64,000 nt of DNA, taken from contig NZ_AZUZ01000001.1 of NCBI RefSeq assembly GCF_000513955.1, positions 172,588-236,587 of the forward strand, in the 5' to 3' direction. Below the pieces are notes generated by a model. That model worked only from the letters and a program-made list of their open reading frames with translations, searched no databases and was not told the origin of the DNA. Origin of the DNA: Pseudoxanthomonas suwonensis J47. Lineage in GTDB: Bacteria; Pseudomonadota; Gammaproteobacteria; Xanthomonadales; Xanthomonadaceae. Shown here piece after piece: positions 34,728-45,872 of the stretch. The position numbers were made by a program, and so were the translations under genes. The number at the start of each line of letters is the position of its first letter. Positions within the stretch are counted from its first letter, which is position 1.

Positions 34728-35112
34728 CGTCGATGATCGCTCCATTGCGCGTTCCCGCCGCCGCGGTGGCGGGCAGGTCGTCCAGTCCCTGTTCCGGATA
34801 GTTCATTACCCGCAGCAGCATCGGCAGGCTCAGCGCCGCCACCCGCCGTACCGGCGTTCCCAGCCTGGCCACCTTCGCCGCCAGGTTGCTGGGGCTGGCG
34901 CCGTACAGGTCGGTAAGCACCAGGACGCCGTCCCCCTGGTCGACCCGGCGCAGCGCCGCCGAGGCCGCGGGCAGCAACTGTTCGAGGTCGGCGTCGAACG
35001 GGACTTCGAAGGCTTCCGCCCGCAGCGGCAGGGTGCGCAGGAGGGTGGTCGCCACCGACAGCAACGCGCTGCCGACGCCGGGGTGGGTTATCAGGAGGAT
35101 GCCACAGGCCAT
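34720..35112 (-). CDS. PTS EIIA component, mannose/fructose type
   Basis: A 130-aa EIIA of the Man family. The phospho-accepting His is in ILLITHPGVG near residue 10, with VLVLTDLYGASPSNLAAK and LSLPMLLRVMNY as further family marks. No cognate EIIB/C/D is nearby. In other proteobacteria this lone EIIA sits in an hprK-linked regulatory PTS, so it is likely a phosphorylation-state sensor rather than part of a permease. Confidence 0.92.
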   Translation of the reverse strand: MACGILLITHPGVGSALLSVATTLLRTLPLRAEAFEVPFDADLEQLLPAASAALRRVDQGDGVLVLTDLYGASPSNLAAKVARLGTPVRRVAALSLPMLLRVMNYPEQGLDDLPATAAAGTRNGAIIDDA

Positions 35113-35211
35113 GGCGGAAAGTTAACAGACGCCCGTGACCGGCGTCAGTGTTCCCGGTCATTGCCTTGCGGCTGGAACCGGTACCACGGCGCCGGTCGCG
35201 CCGGCGGCCGC

Positions 35212-36084
35212 TCAGTCCTGTTCGCGGTGGTAGGTCGCGACCTCTTCCCAGCCCTGGTCCCGGGCGTGGGCGGCCAGGCGCTCGGCCAGGTAGACGGAGC
35301 GGTGCTTGCCGCCGGTGCAGCCGAAGGCCACGGTCACGTAGGCCCGGGTCTCGTTGCGCAGGCGCGGCAGCCAGGTGTCGAGGAAGCCGGACACCTGGGC
35401 CACGTAGGTGGCCACGTCCGGGTCGGCGTCCAGGTAGTCGCGGACGCGGGCGTCGCGGCCGGTGAGAGGGCGCAGGTCGGGGTGCCAGTGCGGGTTGGGC
35501 AGGACCCGCGCGTCGAACACGAAGTCCGCTTCCTCCGGCACCCCGCGTTTGTAGGCGAACGACTCGAACAGCAGCGACAGGCCCGGGCTCTGCTCCAGGG
35601 CGAAGCCGGTGATGACCAGGCGGCGCAGCTGGTGCACGTTGAGCGCGCTGGTGTCGATCACCGCGTCGGCCTCGCCGCGCAGCGGCGCGGTGAGCTCGCG
35701 TTCGCGGGCCAGCGCTTCCGGCAGGGACAGGCCCAGGCGGGTCAGCGGGTGGCGGCGGCGGGTGTCGGCGAAGCGGCGCAGCAGCACCTCGTCGCTGGCC
35801 TCGAAGAACAGCAGGCGCGCGTCCACGCCCAGCGAGTCGGCGATCTGCCGCCATTCGGCCAGGCGGGTGAGGTCGCTGTTGCGGCTGCGCACGTCGATGC
35901 CCACGGCCATGCGCTGGGGCAGGCCATCGCCGCGGACCATGCTGCGCACGAACGCCGGCAGCAGGTCCACCGGCAGGTTGTCGGCGCAGTAGTAGTCCAG
36001 GTCCTCGAAGGTCTTCAGCGCCACCGACTTGCCCGAGCCGGACAGGCCGCTGACGATCACCAGGGCGGGCTGGCCGGTGTTCAT
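35212..36084 (-). CDS. rapZ: RNase adapter protein RapZ
   Basis: A 290-aa protein with an N-terminal P-loop ([18 protein letters not shown], residues about 10-27) and the characteristic C-terminal domain ([51 protein letters not shown]). In E. coli it binds the GlmZ/GlmY small RNAs and glucosamine-6-phosphate to tune GlmS; whether those RNAs exist here is unknown. It overlaps the hprK stop (ATGA). Confidence 0.95.
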   Translation of the reverse strand: MNTGQPALVIVSGLSGSGKSVALKTFEDLDYYCADNLPVDLLPAFVRSMVRGDGLPQRMAVGIDVRSRNSDLTRLAEWRQIADSLGVDARLLFFEASDEVLLRRFADTRRRHPLTRLGLSLPEALARERELTAPLRGEADAVIDTSALNVHQLRRLVITGFALEQSPGLSLLFESFAYKRGVPEEADFVFDARVLPNPHWHPDLRPLTGRDARVRDYLDADPDVATYVAQVSGFLDTWLPRLRNETRAYVTVAFGCTGGKHRSVYLAERLAAHARDQGWEEVATYHREQD

Positions 36085-37034
36085 GATCCGCGGCGCTCCA
36101 GCAGGCTGCTGTGGCGGGCGATGAACATCGCCGCCGGGTCGATGCCCTTGGTGCGCAGGATGTGCAGGCGCGTGGCGGCTTCGGTGAGCACCGCCAGGTT
36201 GCGGCCGGGCATCACCGGCAGGGTGATCAGCGGCACGTCCAGGTCCAGCACATGGCGGGTGCCGGAGTCGCCGGTCAGGCGTTCGTAACCGTGCGGGTTG
36301 GGCTCGGTCATCGGCCGGGTCAGGTGCACGATCAGGCGCAGGTACTTGTTCTTCTTCACCGCGGTGTCGCCGAACATCTCGCGCACGTTGAGCACGCCCA
36401 GGCCGCGCACCTCGAGCAGGTCCTGCAGCAGCTCCGGGCACGTGCCGTCGAGCACGTCCGGGGCGATCTGGGTGAATTCGGGCGCGTCGTCGGCGACCAG
36501 GCGGTGGCCGCGGCTGAGCAGTTCCAGCGCCAGCTCGCTCTTGCCCGAGCCGGCCTCGCCGGTGATCAGCACGCCGATCGAGTAGATCTCCATGAACACC
36601 CCGTGCAGGGTGACCCGCGGCGCCAGCGTGCGCGCCAGATGGTAGGAGAGGTGGTTGAGCAGTTCATGGCCGCGCTTGGGCGAGACCCACAGCGGGGTGT
36701 CGCTTTCCTCGGCGGCGGTGCGCAGGTCCTCGGGGCAGGACTGGTTCTTGCTGATCACCAGCGCCAGCGGGCGGAACTGGATGATCTTCTCGATGGTTTC
36801 CCAGCGCAGGCGCGCGTCCAGCGAATCGAGCCAGGCCAGTTCCTCGCTGCCGAGGATCTGCACCTTGTTGGGGTAGACGGCGTTGAGGTAGCCGGCCAGC
36901 GAGGGGCGGCGGGCGTTGGTGTCGCCGGATTCGATGCTGCGGTTGCCACCGCCCTGGCCGGCCAGCCAGCGCAGCCCGAGTTTCTCCTGCTGCTGCTCGA
37001 ACAGTTCGCGCGCGGTGATGCTGGCGTTCCTCAT
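36081..37034 (-). CDS. hprK: HPr kinase/phosphorylase
   Basis: A 317-aa bifunctional enzyme that phosphorylates and dephosphorylates HPr on the regulatory Ser. The N-terminal domain (to about residue 130) is followed by the kinase core with Walker [13 protein letters not shown], the VADD catalytic Asp and the signature [16 protein letters not shown], then [11 protein letters not shown]. Start [12 protein letters not shown] matches the family; an upstream in-frame ATG would place the -10 element inside the gene. In Gram-negatives HprK is linked to lone-EIIA PTS and often to virulence or cell-envelope control. Confidence 0.95.
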   Translation of the reverse strand: MRNASITARELFEQQQEKLGLRWLAGQGGGNRSIESGDTNARRPSLAGYLNAVYPNKVQILGSEELAWLDSLDARLRWETIEKIIQFRPLALVISKNQSCPEDLRTAAEESDTPLWVSPKRGHELLNHLSYHLARTLAPRVTLHGVFMEIYSIGVLITGEAGSGKSELALELLSRGHRLVADDAPEFTQIAPDVLDGTCPELLQDLLEVRGLGVLNVREMFGDTAVKKNKYLRLIVHLTRPMTEPNPHGYERLTGDSGTRHVLDLDVPLITLPVMPGRNLAVLTEAATRLHILRTKGIDPAAMFIARHSSLLERRGS

Positions 37035-37065
37035 GCGGCCCTGGCCTCGGCTGGGAAGTGCGCGC

Positions 37066-37071
37066 ATTGTC
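37066..37071 (-). promoter_or_regulatory. -10 element before hprK
   Basis: GGGCGACAATGCGCGC on the minus strand ends about 27 bp before the hprK ATG and matches the mgtE element at 15 of 16 positions. It suggests that hprK-rapZ-PTS can be transcribed independently of the rpoN-hpf genes upstream. Confidence 0.4.
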
Positions 37072-37117
37072 GCCCAAACCGGTGGCGCGTGGGCCACCGG
37101 CGGGCGCGCCAGCGGGG

Positions 37118-37435
37118 TCAGAGGGCGTCGGACACCGCCCGCGGGGCGTGGCGGTCCTGCTGCTTTTCCTTGTGCTTTAGGATCAGGCGGTTGAGCTTGT
37201 CGGCGAGCACGTCGATGGCCGCGTACATGTTCTCGCCGGCGGCGTCGGCGTGCATGGTCCTGCCGGGGACGGTGACGGTGGCTTCGGCGCGGTGGTCGGG
37301 CTTGCTCACGGCGAGCTGCACGCGGACCTCGATGGGCTGGTCGAAATGGCGGTCGAGGCGCTGCAGCTTGCTCTCGACATATTCCTGCAGCGCGGGCGTG
37401 ATCTCCAGCTGCTGGCCGTAGGTTTCGATGCGCAT
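37118..37435 (-). CDS. hpf: Ribosome hibernation promoting factor (short HPF/YhbH)
   Basis: A 105-aa short-form hibernation factor: [20 protein letters not shown] and [15 protein letters not shown] are typical. It binds the 30S decoding centre and favours 100S dimers in stationary phase. Of two adjacent ATGs, the second (37435) has the better distance (6 nt) to AGGAGG. It follows rpoN, the conserved rpoN-hpf order. Confidence 0.93.
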   Translation of the reverse strand: MRIETYGQQLEITPALQEYVESKLQRLDRHFDQPIEVRVQLAVSKPDHRAEATVTVPGRTMHADAAGENMYAAIDVLADKLNRLILKHKEKQQDRHAPRAVSDAL

Positions 37436-37490
37436 CATGTACCTCCTGGTCGTTGCCGCGTGGGCGGCTCCGCCGGGGGCGGTATCCGAT

Positions 37491-38948
37491 TCAGGCGATC
37501 CGGACCCGCTCGTGCGAAGCCGAAATGTTCATGGCTTCACGATACTTCGCCACGGTCCGCCGCGCCACCGGAATTCCAGCTTCCTTGAGCAGGTCGGCCA
37601 GCTTGGCGTCAGACAACGGCTTGCGCGGGTTCTCCCCTTCGATGAGACGGCGGATCAGGGCCTGGATCGCGGTGCTGGACGCCTCGCCGCCGCCCTCGGT
37701 GTCGATGCCGGATGCGAAAAAAGCCTTGAGCGGCAGGGTGCCGCGCGGGGTGCGCACGTACTTGCGCGCGATCGCGCGGGAAACGGTGGATTCGTGCAGG
37801 TCGATCTCCGCGGCGATCTCGCGCAGGGTCAGCGGGCGCAGCGCCTGTTCGCCGAACTCGAGGAAGCCGGACTGCATGCGCAGCAGGCAGCGCATCACCT
37901 TCAGCAGGGTCTCGCCGCGCGCCTCCAGGCTCTTCAGCAGCCAGCGCGCCTCCTGCAGCTGGGTGCGCAGGTAGCCGGCGTCGCTTTCGCCGCAGCGGCG
38001 GATCATCTGTTCGTAGCCGCGGTGGATCGACACCTTCGGCATCGCCTGCTGCGACAGCGCCACCTTCCACACGCCGCGCTGGCGCCAGACCACGCAGTCG
38101 GGGATCACGTAGGCGTCGGTTTCCACCTCGCCGATCTGCTTGCCCGGGCGCGGGTCCAGCGAGCGCACCAGCTGCACCGCCTGTTCGACCTCGTCGACCG
38201 CGGCGTGCAGTTCCTGGGCGATGCCGGCCACGCCGCTGCGCGGCAGGCGCTCCAGCGGGCCGTCGACGATGCGCAGGGCGAGGGCGCGGCCGGGCGTGCA
38301 TCCGGGCAGCACTTCCAGTTGCAGGCGCAGGCATTCGCCGAGGTTGCGCGCGGCCACGCCGACCGGGTCGAAGCGCTGCAGCTGGTGCAGCACGGTGAGG
38401 ATCTCGTCCTCGTCGGCCACGGTTTCCGGCAGCAGGGTCTCGGCGATCGCCGACAGCGGCTCGCGCAGGTAGCCGTCCTCGTCCAGGGCGTCGATCAGCG
38501 CCGCGCCGATGCGGCGGTCGCGTTCGGACAGGTGCGACAGGTGCAGCTGCCAGAGCAGGCGGTCGGCAAGGTTCTCCGGCTCGGCCATGCGCTCGGCGGC
38601 GTCCTCGCGGTCGTCGTCCTGGCCGCCGCCACCGCCGCTGCCGGAACTCCCTTCCCAGACACCGCCCTCGTCGGGCGACCAGTCGTCGGTGGCCTCGCGG
38701 ATCGCGTCGGCCTCGCCGTCGGCATGTTCGCGGTCGCCGTCGCCCTCGCCCGGGGGCGAGCCGTCGGCCGGCGCGGCGGCGTCGTAGCCTGCGTCCTCGG
38801 ACCACTCCAGCAGCGGGTTGGTCTCAATCGCCTGGGTGACCTCGGCCTGCAGTTCGAGGGTGGACATCTGCAACAGGCGGATGGCCTGGCGCAGCTGCGG
38901 CGTCATGACCAGGTGCTGTCCCAGCGATGTCTGCAGCCGTGCCTTCAT
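37491..38948 (-). CDS. rpoN: RNA polymerase sigma-54 factor
   Basis: A 485-aa sigma-54. Region I (LQTSLGQHLVMTPQLRQAIRLLQ start) is Gln/Leu-rich, region II is acidic and low-complexity (about residues 55-115, EGDGDREHADGEADA and a poly-Gly stretch), and region III ends in the RpoN box ARRTVAKYRE, with the HTH at TLREIAAEIDLHESTVSRAI. It follows lptB and precedes hpf in one direction, the usual lptB-rpoN-hpf cluster. Confidence 0.96.
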   Translation of the reverse strand: MKARLQTSLGQHLVMTPQLRQAIRLLQMSTLELQAEVTQAIETNPLLEWSEDAGYDAAAPADGSPPGEGDGDREHADGEADAIREATDDWSPDEGGVWEGSSGSGGGGGQDDDREDAAERMAEPENLADRLLWQLHLSHLSERDRRIGAALIDALDEDGYLREPLSAIAETLLPETVADEDEILTVLHQLQRFDPVGVAARNLGECLRLQLEVLPGCTPGRALALRIVDGPLERLPRSGVAGIAQELHAAVDEVEQAVQLVRSLDPRPGKQIGEVETDAYVIPDCVVWRQRGVWKVALSQQAMPKVSIHRGYEQMIRRCGESDAGYLRTQLQEARWLLKSLEARGETLLKVMRCLLRMQSGFLEFGEQALRPLTLREIAAEIDLHESTVSRAIARKYVRTPRGTLPLKAFFASGIDTEGGGEASSTAIQALIRRLIEGENPRKPLSDAKLADLLKEAGIPVARRTVAKYREAMNISASHERVRIA

Positions 38949-39002
38949 GTCCCTGCCAGGTTGGGTGCCATGGGCTGCCGGCCAGCCGGGGGTGCGGGCG
39001 GA

Positions 39003-39721
<719 letters not shown>

Positions 39722-39722
<1 letters not shown>

Positions 39723-40246
39723 CAGTTGTCCCCGCCCTTGGCCGGCGCCTGCACGCGCGGCTGGATCACCGTGCGCACGCGGGTGCCGTCGCCGCCGCTC
39801 TGCATCTGCCCGGTGGCCATGTTGTAGACCATGCGCTGGCCGCTGTTGCTGCCGCGCGGCGACTCGATCCTGAAGTTGCCGGTCAGGGTCAGGATCTCCT
39901 TGCGCGGCTCGTAGACGATGCGGTCGGCGCGCGCGTTCATCACCGTGCCGTCGTCGAGCTCCTGGCGCATGGTGGCCTGCTTGCCGGTGAGCACCACCTG
40001 GTCGACGTCGCCGCCGCGACGCAGCACCTCGGCGCGCGAGGCGCGCACGTCCAGGGTGCCCTGGCGGATGATCACGTTGCCGGAGAACACGCACTTGCTG
40101 TTCTCGTCGGCGACGTTGCAGTCCTGGTGGTCCGACTCCAGGTCCATGGGCTGGTTGCGGTCGGCGGAACGGGCCGCGGCCAGCCCGGGGACCAGCAGCA
40201 GGCAGGCCAGGGCCAGTGCGGTCCCTCTAGCGCTTGGAGAGCTCAT
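39722..40246 (-). CDS. lptA: LPS transport periplasmic protein LptA
   Basis: A 174-aa exported beta-jellyroll protein forming the periplasmic LPS bridge. The signal peptide is [15 protein letters not shown]. OstA-fold marks include [20 protein letters not shown] and [16 protein letters not shown]. Two Cys ([10 protein letters not shown]) may form a disulphide. It overlaps lptC by 20 bp and lptB by one base. Confidence 0.93.
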
Positions 40247-40784
40247 AACGGACCTTGACTTGGGAGAGCAGGCGGTAATTGCGGTTGCGGAGGTCGGCTT
40301 CCATGCCGACGCCGGTCTGGATGATACCCGGCTGGGTCAGGGTGACGCGGTCGCCGGTGCGCGCCTGGTGGGTCTCCGGGAGCAGTTCCAGCCAGCCGGT
40401 GCGCAGGGACACCTGCGAGGGATTGTCGCCTTCGCCGTCGCCGGCGACGTTGCCCTCGAGGCGGGCGAGGTCGCCGCCCGGGGCGACCCAGCCGCGGTCG
40501 GCGCTGAGCCGCCACATGCCCTCCTGCGCGGGCACCAGGAACACCGGCTCGGTGATCGCCAGGCTCTCGTCCTCGCGGCTGCGCTGCAGTTCCGGCGCCT
40601 TCAGGCGCACGGCCTCGGTGCCGTCGCGGGCCAGGGTGACCATCTCGAAGTCGCGCAGCACGTAGTCCGAGCGTTGCCCGGCCTCGGCCGGGGCGGCGCC
40701 GCGGTCGCGCATGCGCCAGGCCGACCAGCCGCTGACGATGGCGGCGGCCAGCAGGACCAGGCCTAGGACGGTGCGCCAGCTCAT
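40227..40784 (-). CDS. lptC: LPS export protein LptC
   Basis: A 185-aa bitopic inner-membrane protein with one N-terminal TM (VLGLVLLAAAIVSGWSAW) and a periplasmic jellyroll (SDYVLRDFEMVTLARDG and LTGWLELLPETHQARTGD-like strands). It links LptB2FG to LptA. Its start overlaps the kdsC stop (ATGA). Confidence 0.93.
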   Translation of the reverse strand: MSWRTVLGLVLLAAAIVSGWSAWRMRDRGAAPAEAGQRSDYVLRDFEMVTLARDGTEAVRLKAPELQRSREDESLAITEPVFLVPAQEGMWRLSADRGWVAPGGDLARLEGNVAGDGEGDNPSQVSLRTGWLELLPETHQARTGDRVTLTQPGIIQTGVGMEADLRNRNYRLLSQVKVRYELSKR

Positions 40785-41350
40785 GCGCGGCGTCCGTCGC
40801 GCGCGCCGTGGCCGCCGGCGAGGATGTCGCCGACGTGGCCCTGCGCGGCCAGCAGCACGTCGCAGACCTCGCGCGCCGCGCCTTCGCCGGCGTTGGCGCG
40901 GGTGCGCCAGTGCACGATCTCGGCGATCCACGGATGCGCGGTGGCCGGCGCCACCGACAGGCCGACGGCGCGCAGGCAGTCCAGGTCGGGCAGGTCGTCG
41001 CCGACGAAGCAGGTCTGCTCGCGCGACAGGCCGTGGCGGGCGATCAGTTCGTCCATGCAGGCCAGCTTGTCGAGCACGCCGATGTGCGTTTCCAGCCCCA
41101 GGTCGGCGCCGCGCTTCTGCGCCACCAGGCTGGGCCGCGCGGTGATCAGCGCGACCTGGAAGCCGAACCGGCGCAGCTGCACCAGGCCCTGGCCATCGAG
41201 CACGCTGAAGGACTTCATCTCGTTGCCGGCGCTGTCGAAGTACAGGCGGCCGTCGGTCAGCGTGCCGTCCACGTCCAGGCACACGAGGCCGATGCGGCGG
41301 GCGCGCTCGTGGATGTCGGGGGCGACGGTCGCGAGGGGGTCGTAGGGCAC
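40781..41350 (-). CDS. kdsC: 3-deoxy-D-manno-octulosonate 8-phosphate phosphatase KdsC
   Basis: A 189-aa HAD-superfamily phosphatase giving KDO from KDO-8-phosphate. HAD motifs: LVCLDVDGTLTDG, the ALITARPS Ser/Thr region, and FVGDDLPDLDCL. No ATG is available before the HAD motif; GTG at 41350 (MPYDPLATV) gives the family-like length and lies 26 bp after the kdsD stop. It is followed directly by lptC in the KDO/LPS-transport cluster. Confidence 0.92.
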   Translation of the reverse strand: MPYDPLATVAPDIHERARRIGLVCLDVDGTLTDGRLYFDSAGNEMKSFSVLDGQGLVQLRRFGFQVALITARPSLVAQKRGADLGLETHIGVLDKLACMDELIARHGLSREQTCFVGDDLPDLDCLRAVGLSVAPATAHPWIAEIVHWRTRANAGEGAAREVCDVLLAAQGHVGDILAGGHGARDGRRA

Positions 41351-41376
41351 GTAGGGGTCCGTATGCAGGAAGCCGG

Positions 41377-42390
41377 TTAAACCACGCGCGCGCGCAACAG
41401 GTCGTGAATGTTGAGCGCGCCGACGGCGCGGCCGTCGTCGTCGACCACGAGCAGGCCGTTGATGCGGTGCTGCTCCATCAGCCGCGCCGCTTCGGTGGCC
41501 ATCTGCCCGGCGCGCACGGTGCGCGGGTTGCGGGTCATCACCGCGTCGATCGGGGTGCCGCGCACGTCGACGCCCTGGTCGAGGGCGCGGCGCAGGTCGC
41601 CGTCGGTGAAGATGCCGAGCAGGCGTCCGTCGGCGTCGACGATGCCGGTCATGCCCAGGCGCTTGCGGCTCATTTCCACCAGCGCCTCGGCGACGGTGGC
41701 GCCGGCGCGGACCGCCGGCAGCGCCTCGCCGCCATGCATCACGTCGTCGATGTGCAGCAGCAGCCGGCGGCCGAGGCTGCCGGCCGGGTGCGAGCGGGCG
41801 AAGTCGTCGGCGGTGAAGCCGCGCGCCTCGAGCAGCGCGACCGCCAGCGCGTCGCCGAGGGCGAGGGTGGCGGTGGTGCTGGAGGTCGGCGCCAGGTGCA
41901 GCGGGCAGGCCTCGGTCGGCACCGACACGTCCAGGTGCACGTCGGCCTCGCGCGCCAGGCTGGACTGCGGCCGGCCGGTCATCGCGATCACCGCGTTGCC
42001 CTGGCGGCGCAGCGCCGGCAGCAGCATCAGGATCTCGTCCGATTCGCCCGAGTAGGAGATCGCCAGGACCACGTCGGTGTCGGTGATCATGCCCAGGTCG
42101 CCGTGGCCGGCCTCGCCGGGGTGGACGAAGAAGGCCGGGGTGCCGGTGGAGGCGAGGGTCGCGGCGATCTTGCGCGCCACGTGGCCGGACTTGCCCATGC
42201 CGGTGGCGACCACGCGGCCGGTCCCGGCCAGCACCAGTGCGCAGGCGCGGGCGAAGTCGTCGCCGATGCGGGCGCCGACGGCGGCAAGGGCCTGGCCCTC
42301 GATTTCCAGGACGCGACGGCCGCTGGCCACCAGCCCGGCGGGATCGGCGGAGACGGGGCGGGGGGCTGCCGGGAGTGGGGACTGGCTCAT
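41377..42390 (-). CDS. kdsD: D-arabinose 5-phosphate isomerase KdsD
   Basis: A 337-aa enzyme making arabinose 5-phosphate from ribulose 5-phosphate for KDO synthesis. The SIS domain (residues ~40-180) carries GMGKSGHVARKIAATLASTGTP-type sequence, HPGEAGHGDLG and SYSGESDEI; two CBS domains follow (DGDLRRAL, INGLLVVDDDGRAVG). It is first gene of the kdsD-kdsC-lptCAB-rpoN run, divergent from bolA. Confidence 0.95.
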   Translation of the reverse strand: MSQSPLPAAPRPVSADPAGLVASGRRVLEIEGQALAAVGARIGDDFARACALVLAGTGRVVATGMGKSGHVARKIAATLASTGTPAFFVHPGEAGHGDLGMITDTDVVLAISYSGESDEILMLLPALRRQGNAVIAMTGRPQSSLAREADVHLDVSVPTEACPLHLAPTSSTTATLALGDALAVALLEARGFTADDFARSHPAGSLGRRLLLHIDDVMHGGEALPAVRAGATVAEALVEMSRKRLGMTGIVDADGRLLGIFTDGDLRRALDQGVDVRGTPIDAVMTRNPRTVRAGQMATEAARLMEQHRINGLLVVDDDGRAVGALNIHDLLRARVV

Positions 42391-42420
42391 GCAGGGCTCG
42401 GTCCGGAACGGCCGGATTCG

Positions 42421-42444
42421 CTAGAATGCGGGGCTTCATTCTAG
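42421..42444. promoter_or_regulatory. Symmetric divergent promoter between kdsD and the BolA gene
   Basis: CTAGAATG (42421-42428) and CATTCTAG (42437-42444) form a perfect 8-bp inverted repeat with an 8-bp spacer. Each arm contains TAGAAT, a -10-like hexamer, one per strand. It therefore looks like two face-to-face -10 boxes, or an operator overlapping both promoters, in the 66-bp gap. Confidence 0.5.
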
Positions 42445-42456
42445 GCCAAGCGCTAC

Positions 42457-44004
<1,548 letters not shown>

Positions 44005-44005
<1 letters not shown>

Positions 44006-44304
44006 TGCTGTTGCGGGGCAAGCTGACGCCGCGCCGCAAGCTGCTGCTGGCCCTGCTTGCGGCGTTGCTGCTGCTGGTCGGCTGGATGGGCTGGGTCGGG
44101 ATGGCGGTGACCCGCGGCGTCGAGACCCGCGACATGGACTGGGACGGCGACGGCACGGTGACCCGCGCCGAGATCCTGCAGTCCTTCTACGCGGTCACGG
44201 CGGAGCATTCGCGCGACGGCAACCGCGAATGCACCACCTTCCGCCGCTTTTCCGGCGGCGAAGCCATCCGGGTCGACTGCCGCACGGTGTTCCGCGAGGA
44301 GTAG
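44005..44304 (+). CDS. Small membrane-anchored EF-hand protein
   Basis: A 99-aa protein with a basic N-terminus, one TM segment ([22 protein letters not shown], about residues 13-34) and an extracytoplasmic EF-hand loop, [14 protein letters not shown], with Asp at 1, 3 and 5, Gly at 6 and Glu at 12, suited to Ca2+. Two Cys occur in the C-terminal part (RECTTF, VDCRT). Function unknown. Its start overlaps the murA stop, so it is co-translated with a peptidoglycan gene. Confidence 0.8.
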
Positions 44305-44337
44305 CGGCGCGGACGCCGTGGCCGGCGCCCTCCGGGT

Positions 44338-45030
44338 TCAGCGCACCGAGCGCAGGACCAGGTTGATCGTGTCCATGCCGTTCTCGCGCTGCAGGACGCG
44401 CGCGGGCACCGGCAGCTCCGGCACGATCCACACCAGCATCTCGCGCTTGTCGGTGCGCCGCACCAGCTTGGTCGCCTGCTTGCTGGCGCCGCCGACGGTG
44501 ACCGCTTCCTTGCCGACCACTTCCCACTCCATCTCGCGCACGCGGCCCTCGTCGACCATGCGGTACTTGAGCGGGCGGCCGGCGGCCAGGTCGCGGACCA
44601 CGGCGAGGTTGATCAGCAGCGCGTCCATGTCGCCGGGCTGCAGCTTCACCGGGCCACGGCGTTCGGGCTTGACGTCGCCGCTCCAGGTGGCGGTGCCGGC
44701 CTTCCAGTCGTAGGTCGCGTCGACGTTCTTCTTCTTGAACACCGCCGCCGAGCGGTCGCTGCTGCTGAGCGGGCGCAGCCGGCCCTGGTGTTCGTCGAAC
44801 ACCGTGTTCTGGCTCACGTCGGCGACCTGGTTGCGGATGGCCAGGCTGTACTTCCAGCGGTTGCCGCCCTCCTGGGCCAGGCTCATGGTGCCGGTGGCCT
44901 GCATGCCCAGGTAGCTGGCCTGGTAGTCGGCGGTGAACGGCTCCAGCGACGCGGCCTGCGCGGTGGTGGCGGCCAGCGCCAGCAGCACGGCCAGCCAGGG
45001 GGCGTAACGGAAGCGGATGCGTCCCAACAT
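44338..45030 (-). CDS. DUF3108 exported protein, copy A
   Basis: A 230-aa exported protein with a signal peptide ending ATTAQAA and a DUF3108 beta-rich domain ([59 protein letters not shown]). Function unknown. It lies one base from the end of copy B and shares its plan and motifs, so the two are tandem paralogues. Start MLGRIRF chosen over a longer frame without a signal. Confidence 0.8.
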   Translation of the reverse strand: MLGRIRFRYAPWLAVLLALAATTAQAASLEPFTADYQASYLGMQATGTMSLAQEGGNRWKYSLAIRNQVADVSQNTVFDEHQGRLRPLSSSDRSAAVFKKKNVDATYDWKAGTATWSGDVKPERRGPVKLQPGDMDALLINLAVVRDLAAGRPLKYRMVDEGRVREMEWEVVGKEAVTVGGASKQATKLVRRTDKREMLVWIVPELPVPARVLQRENGMDTINLVLRSVR

Positions 45031-45031
45031 T

Positions 45032-45826
45032 TCAGACTCCTCGGTATTCGACCAGGCGCAGGTCGATCTCGTCCTCGCCATCCTTGCGCTGCAGGATGCG
45101 GACGGGTGTGGGCACGCCGCTGGCGACCCACAGGACGGTCTCGTCGCCGGGCTTGTCGGTGCGGGCCACGCGCAGGGCGTCGTAACTCATGTCGCCGACG
45201 GCCATGATCTCGGGTTCGGCGGAGACCACGTAGGTGTGGTCGCGGGCACGGCCCATGTCCACGAGGCGGTAGTGCAGGGTATCGCCGGGATCGGCGTCGC
45301 GCATGATCGCCAGGTTGAGCAGCAGCGCGCTCATGTCGCCGGGCTGCAGCTCCAGCGGCTTGCGCCGGTCCTTCTTCAGCTTGCCCTGCCACTGCGCCTG
45401 CATCCGCGACCAGTCGTAGGTGCCGGTGGCGCGCTGGTCGAACATCAGCACCTTGCGCACCGTGCTCTGGCTCAGCGGCCGGTAGTACCCGCCGGCCTCG
45501 TCGAACACCGTGCTCTGTTCGATGCGCAGGCGGGTGGCGCCGGCGATGCCGCGTTCGCCCAGGATCGACAGGTCCAGCCGCCAGCGCCCGTCGCCGGTGT
45601 GGACCAGCTGCATGCTGGCGTTTCCGGCCGGCTTGCCCTGGTAGTGCGCCTCGTAGGTCGCGTAGAACGGCTCCAGCAGCCGCGGCGGCGATCCGGTGGG
45701 CCCCAGCGCCGAGGACGCAGGTTCATCCGCCGCGCCGGCCCGGGCGAGGGCAGCCGCGTGCCAGCCGGCGCCAAGCAGGCACAGGCCGAGGATCGGGAGG
45801 CGGAAGATGTTCGCGGGAAGGGGCAT
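45032..45826 (-). CDS. DUF3108 exported protein, copy B
   Basis: A 264-aa exported protein; signal-like N-terminus LPILGLCLLGAGWHAAALARA. The DUF3108 domain aligns with copy A: PFYATYEAHYQGKPAGNASM, STVFDEAGGYYRPLSQS, LELQPGDMSALLLNLAIMRD, and PTPVRILQRKDGEDEIDLRLV. It lies upstream of copy A with a 1-bp gap and after purN on the same strand. Function unknown; the pair probably acts in the periplasm. Confidence 0.8.
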   Translation of the reverse strand: MPLPANIFRLPILGLCLLGAGWHAAALARAGAADEPASSALGPTGSPPRLLEPFYATYEAHYQGKPAGNASMQLVHTGDGRWRLDLSILGERGIAGATRLRIEQSTVFDEAGGYYRPLSQSTVRKVLMFDQRATGTYDWSRMQAQWQGKLKKDRRKPLELQPGDMSALLLNLAIMRDADPGDTLHYRLVDMGRARDHTYVVSAEPEIMAVGDMSYDALRVARTDKPGDETVLWVASGVPTPVRILQRKDGEDEIDLRLVEYRGV

Positions 45827-45872
45827 GCAGGCGGATCGGCGGGAAAGGCTGCAGCATGCCCGGAACAGCGGC

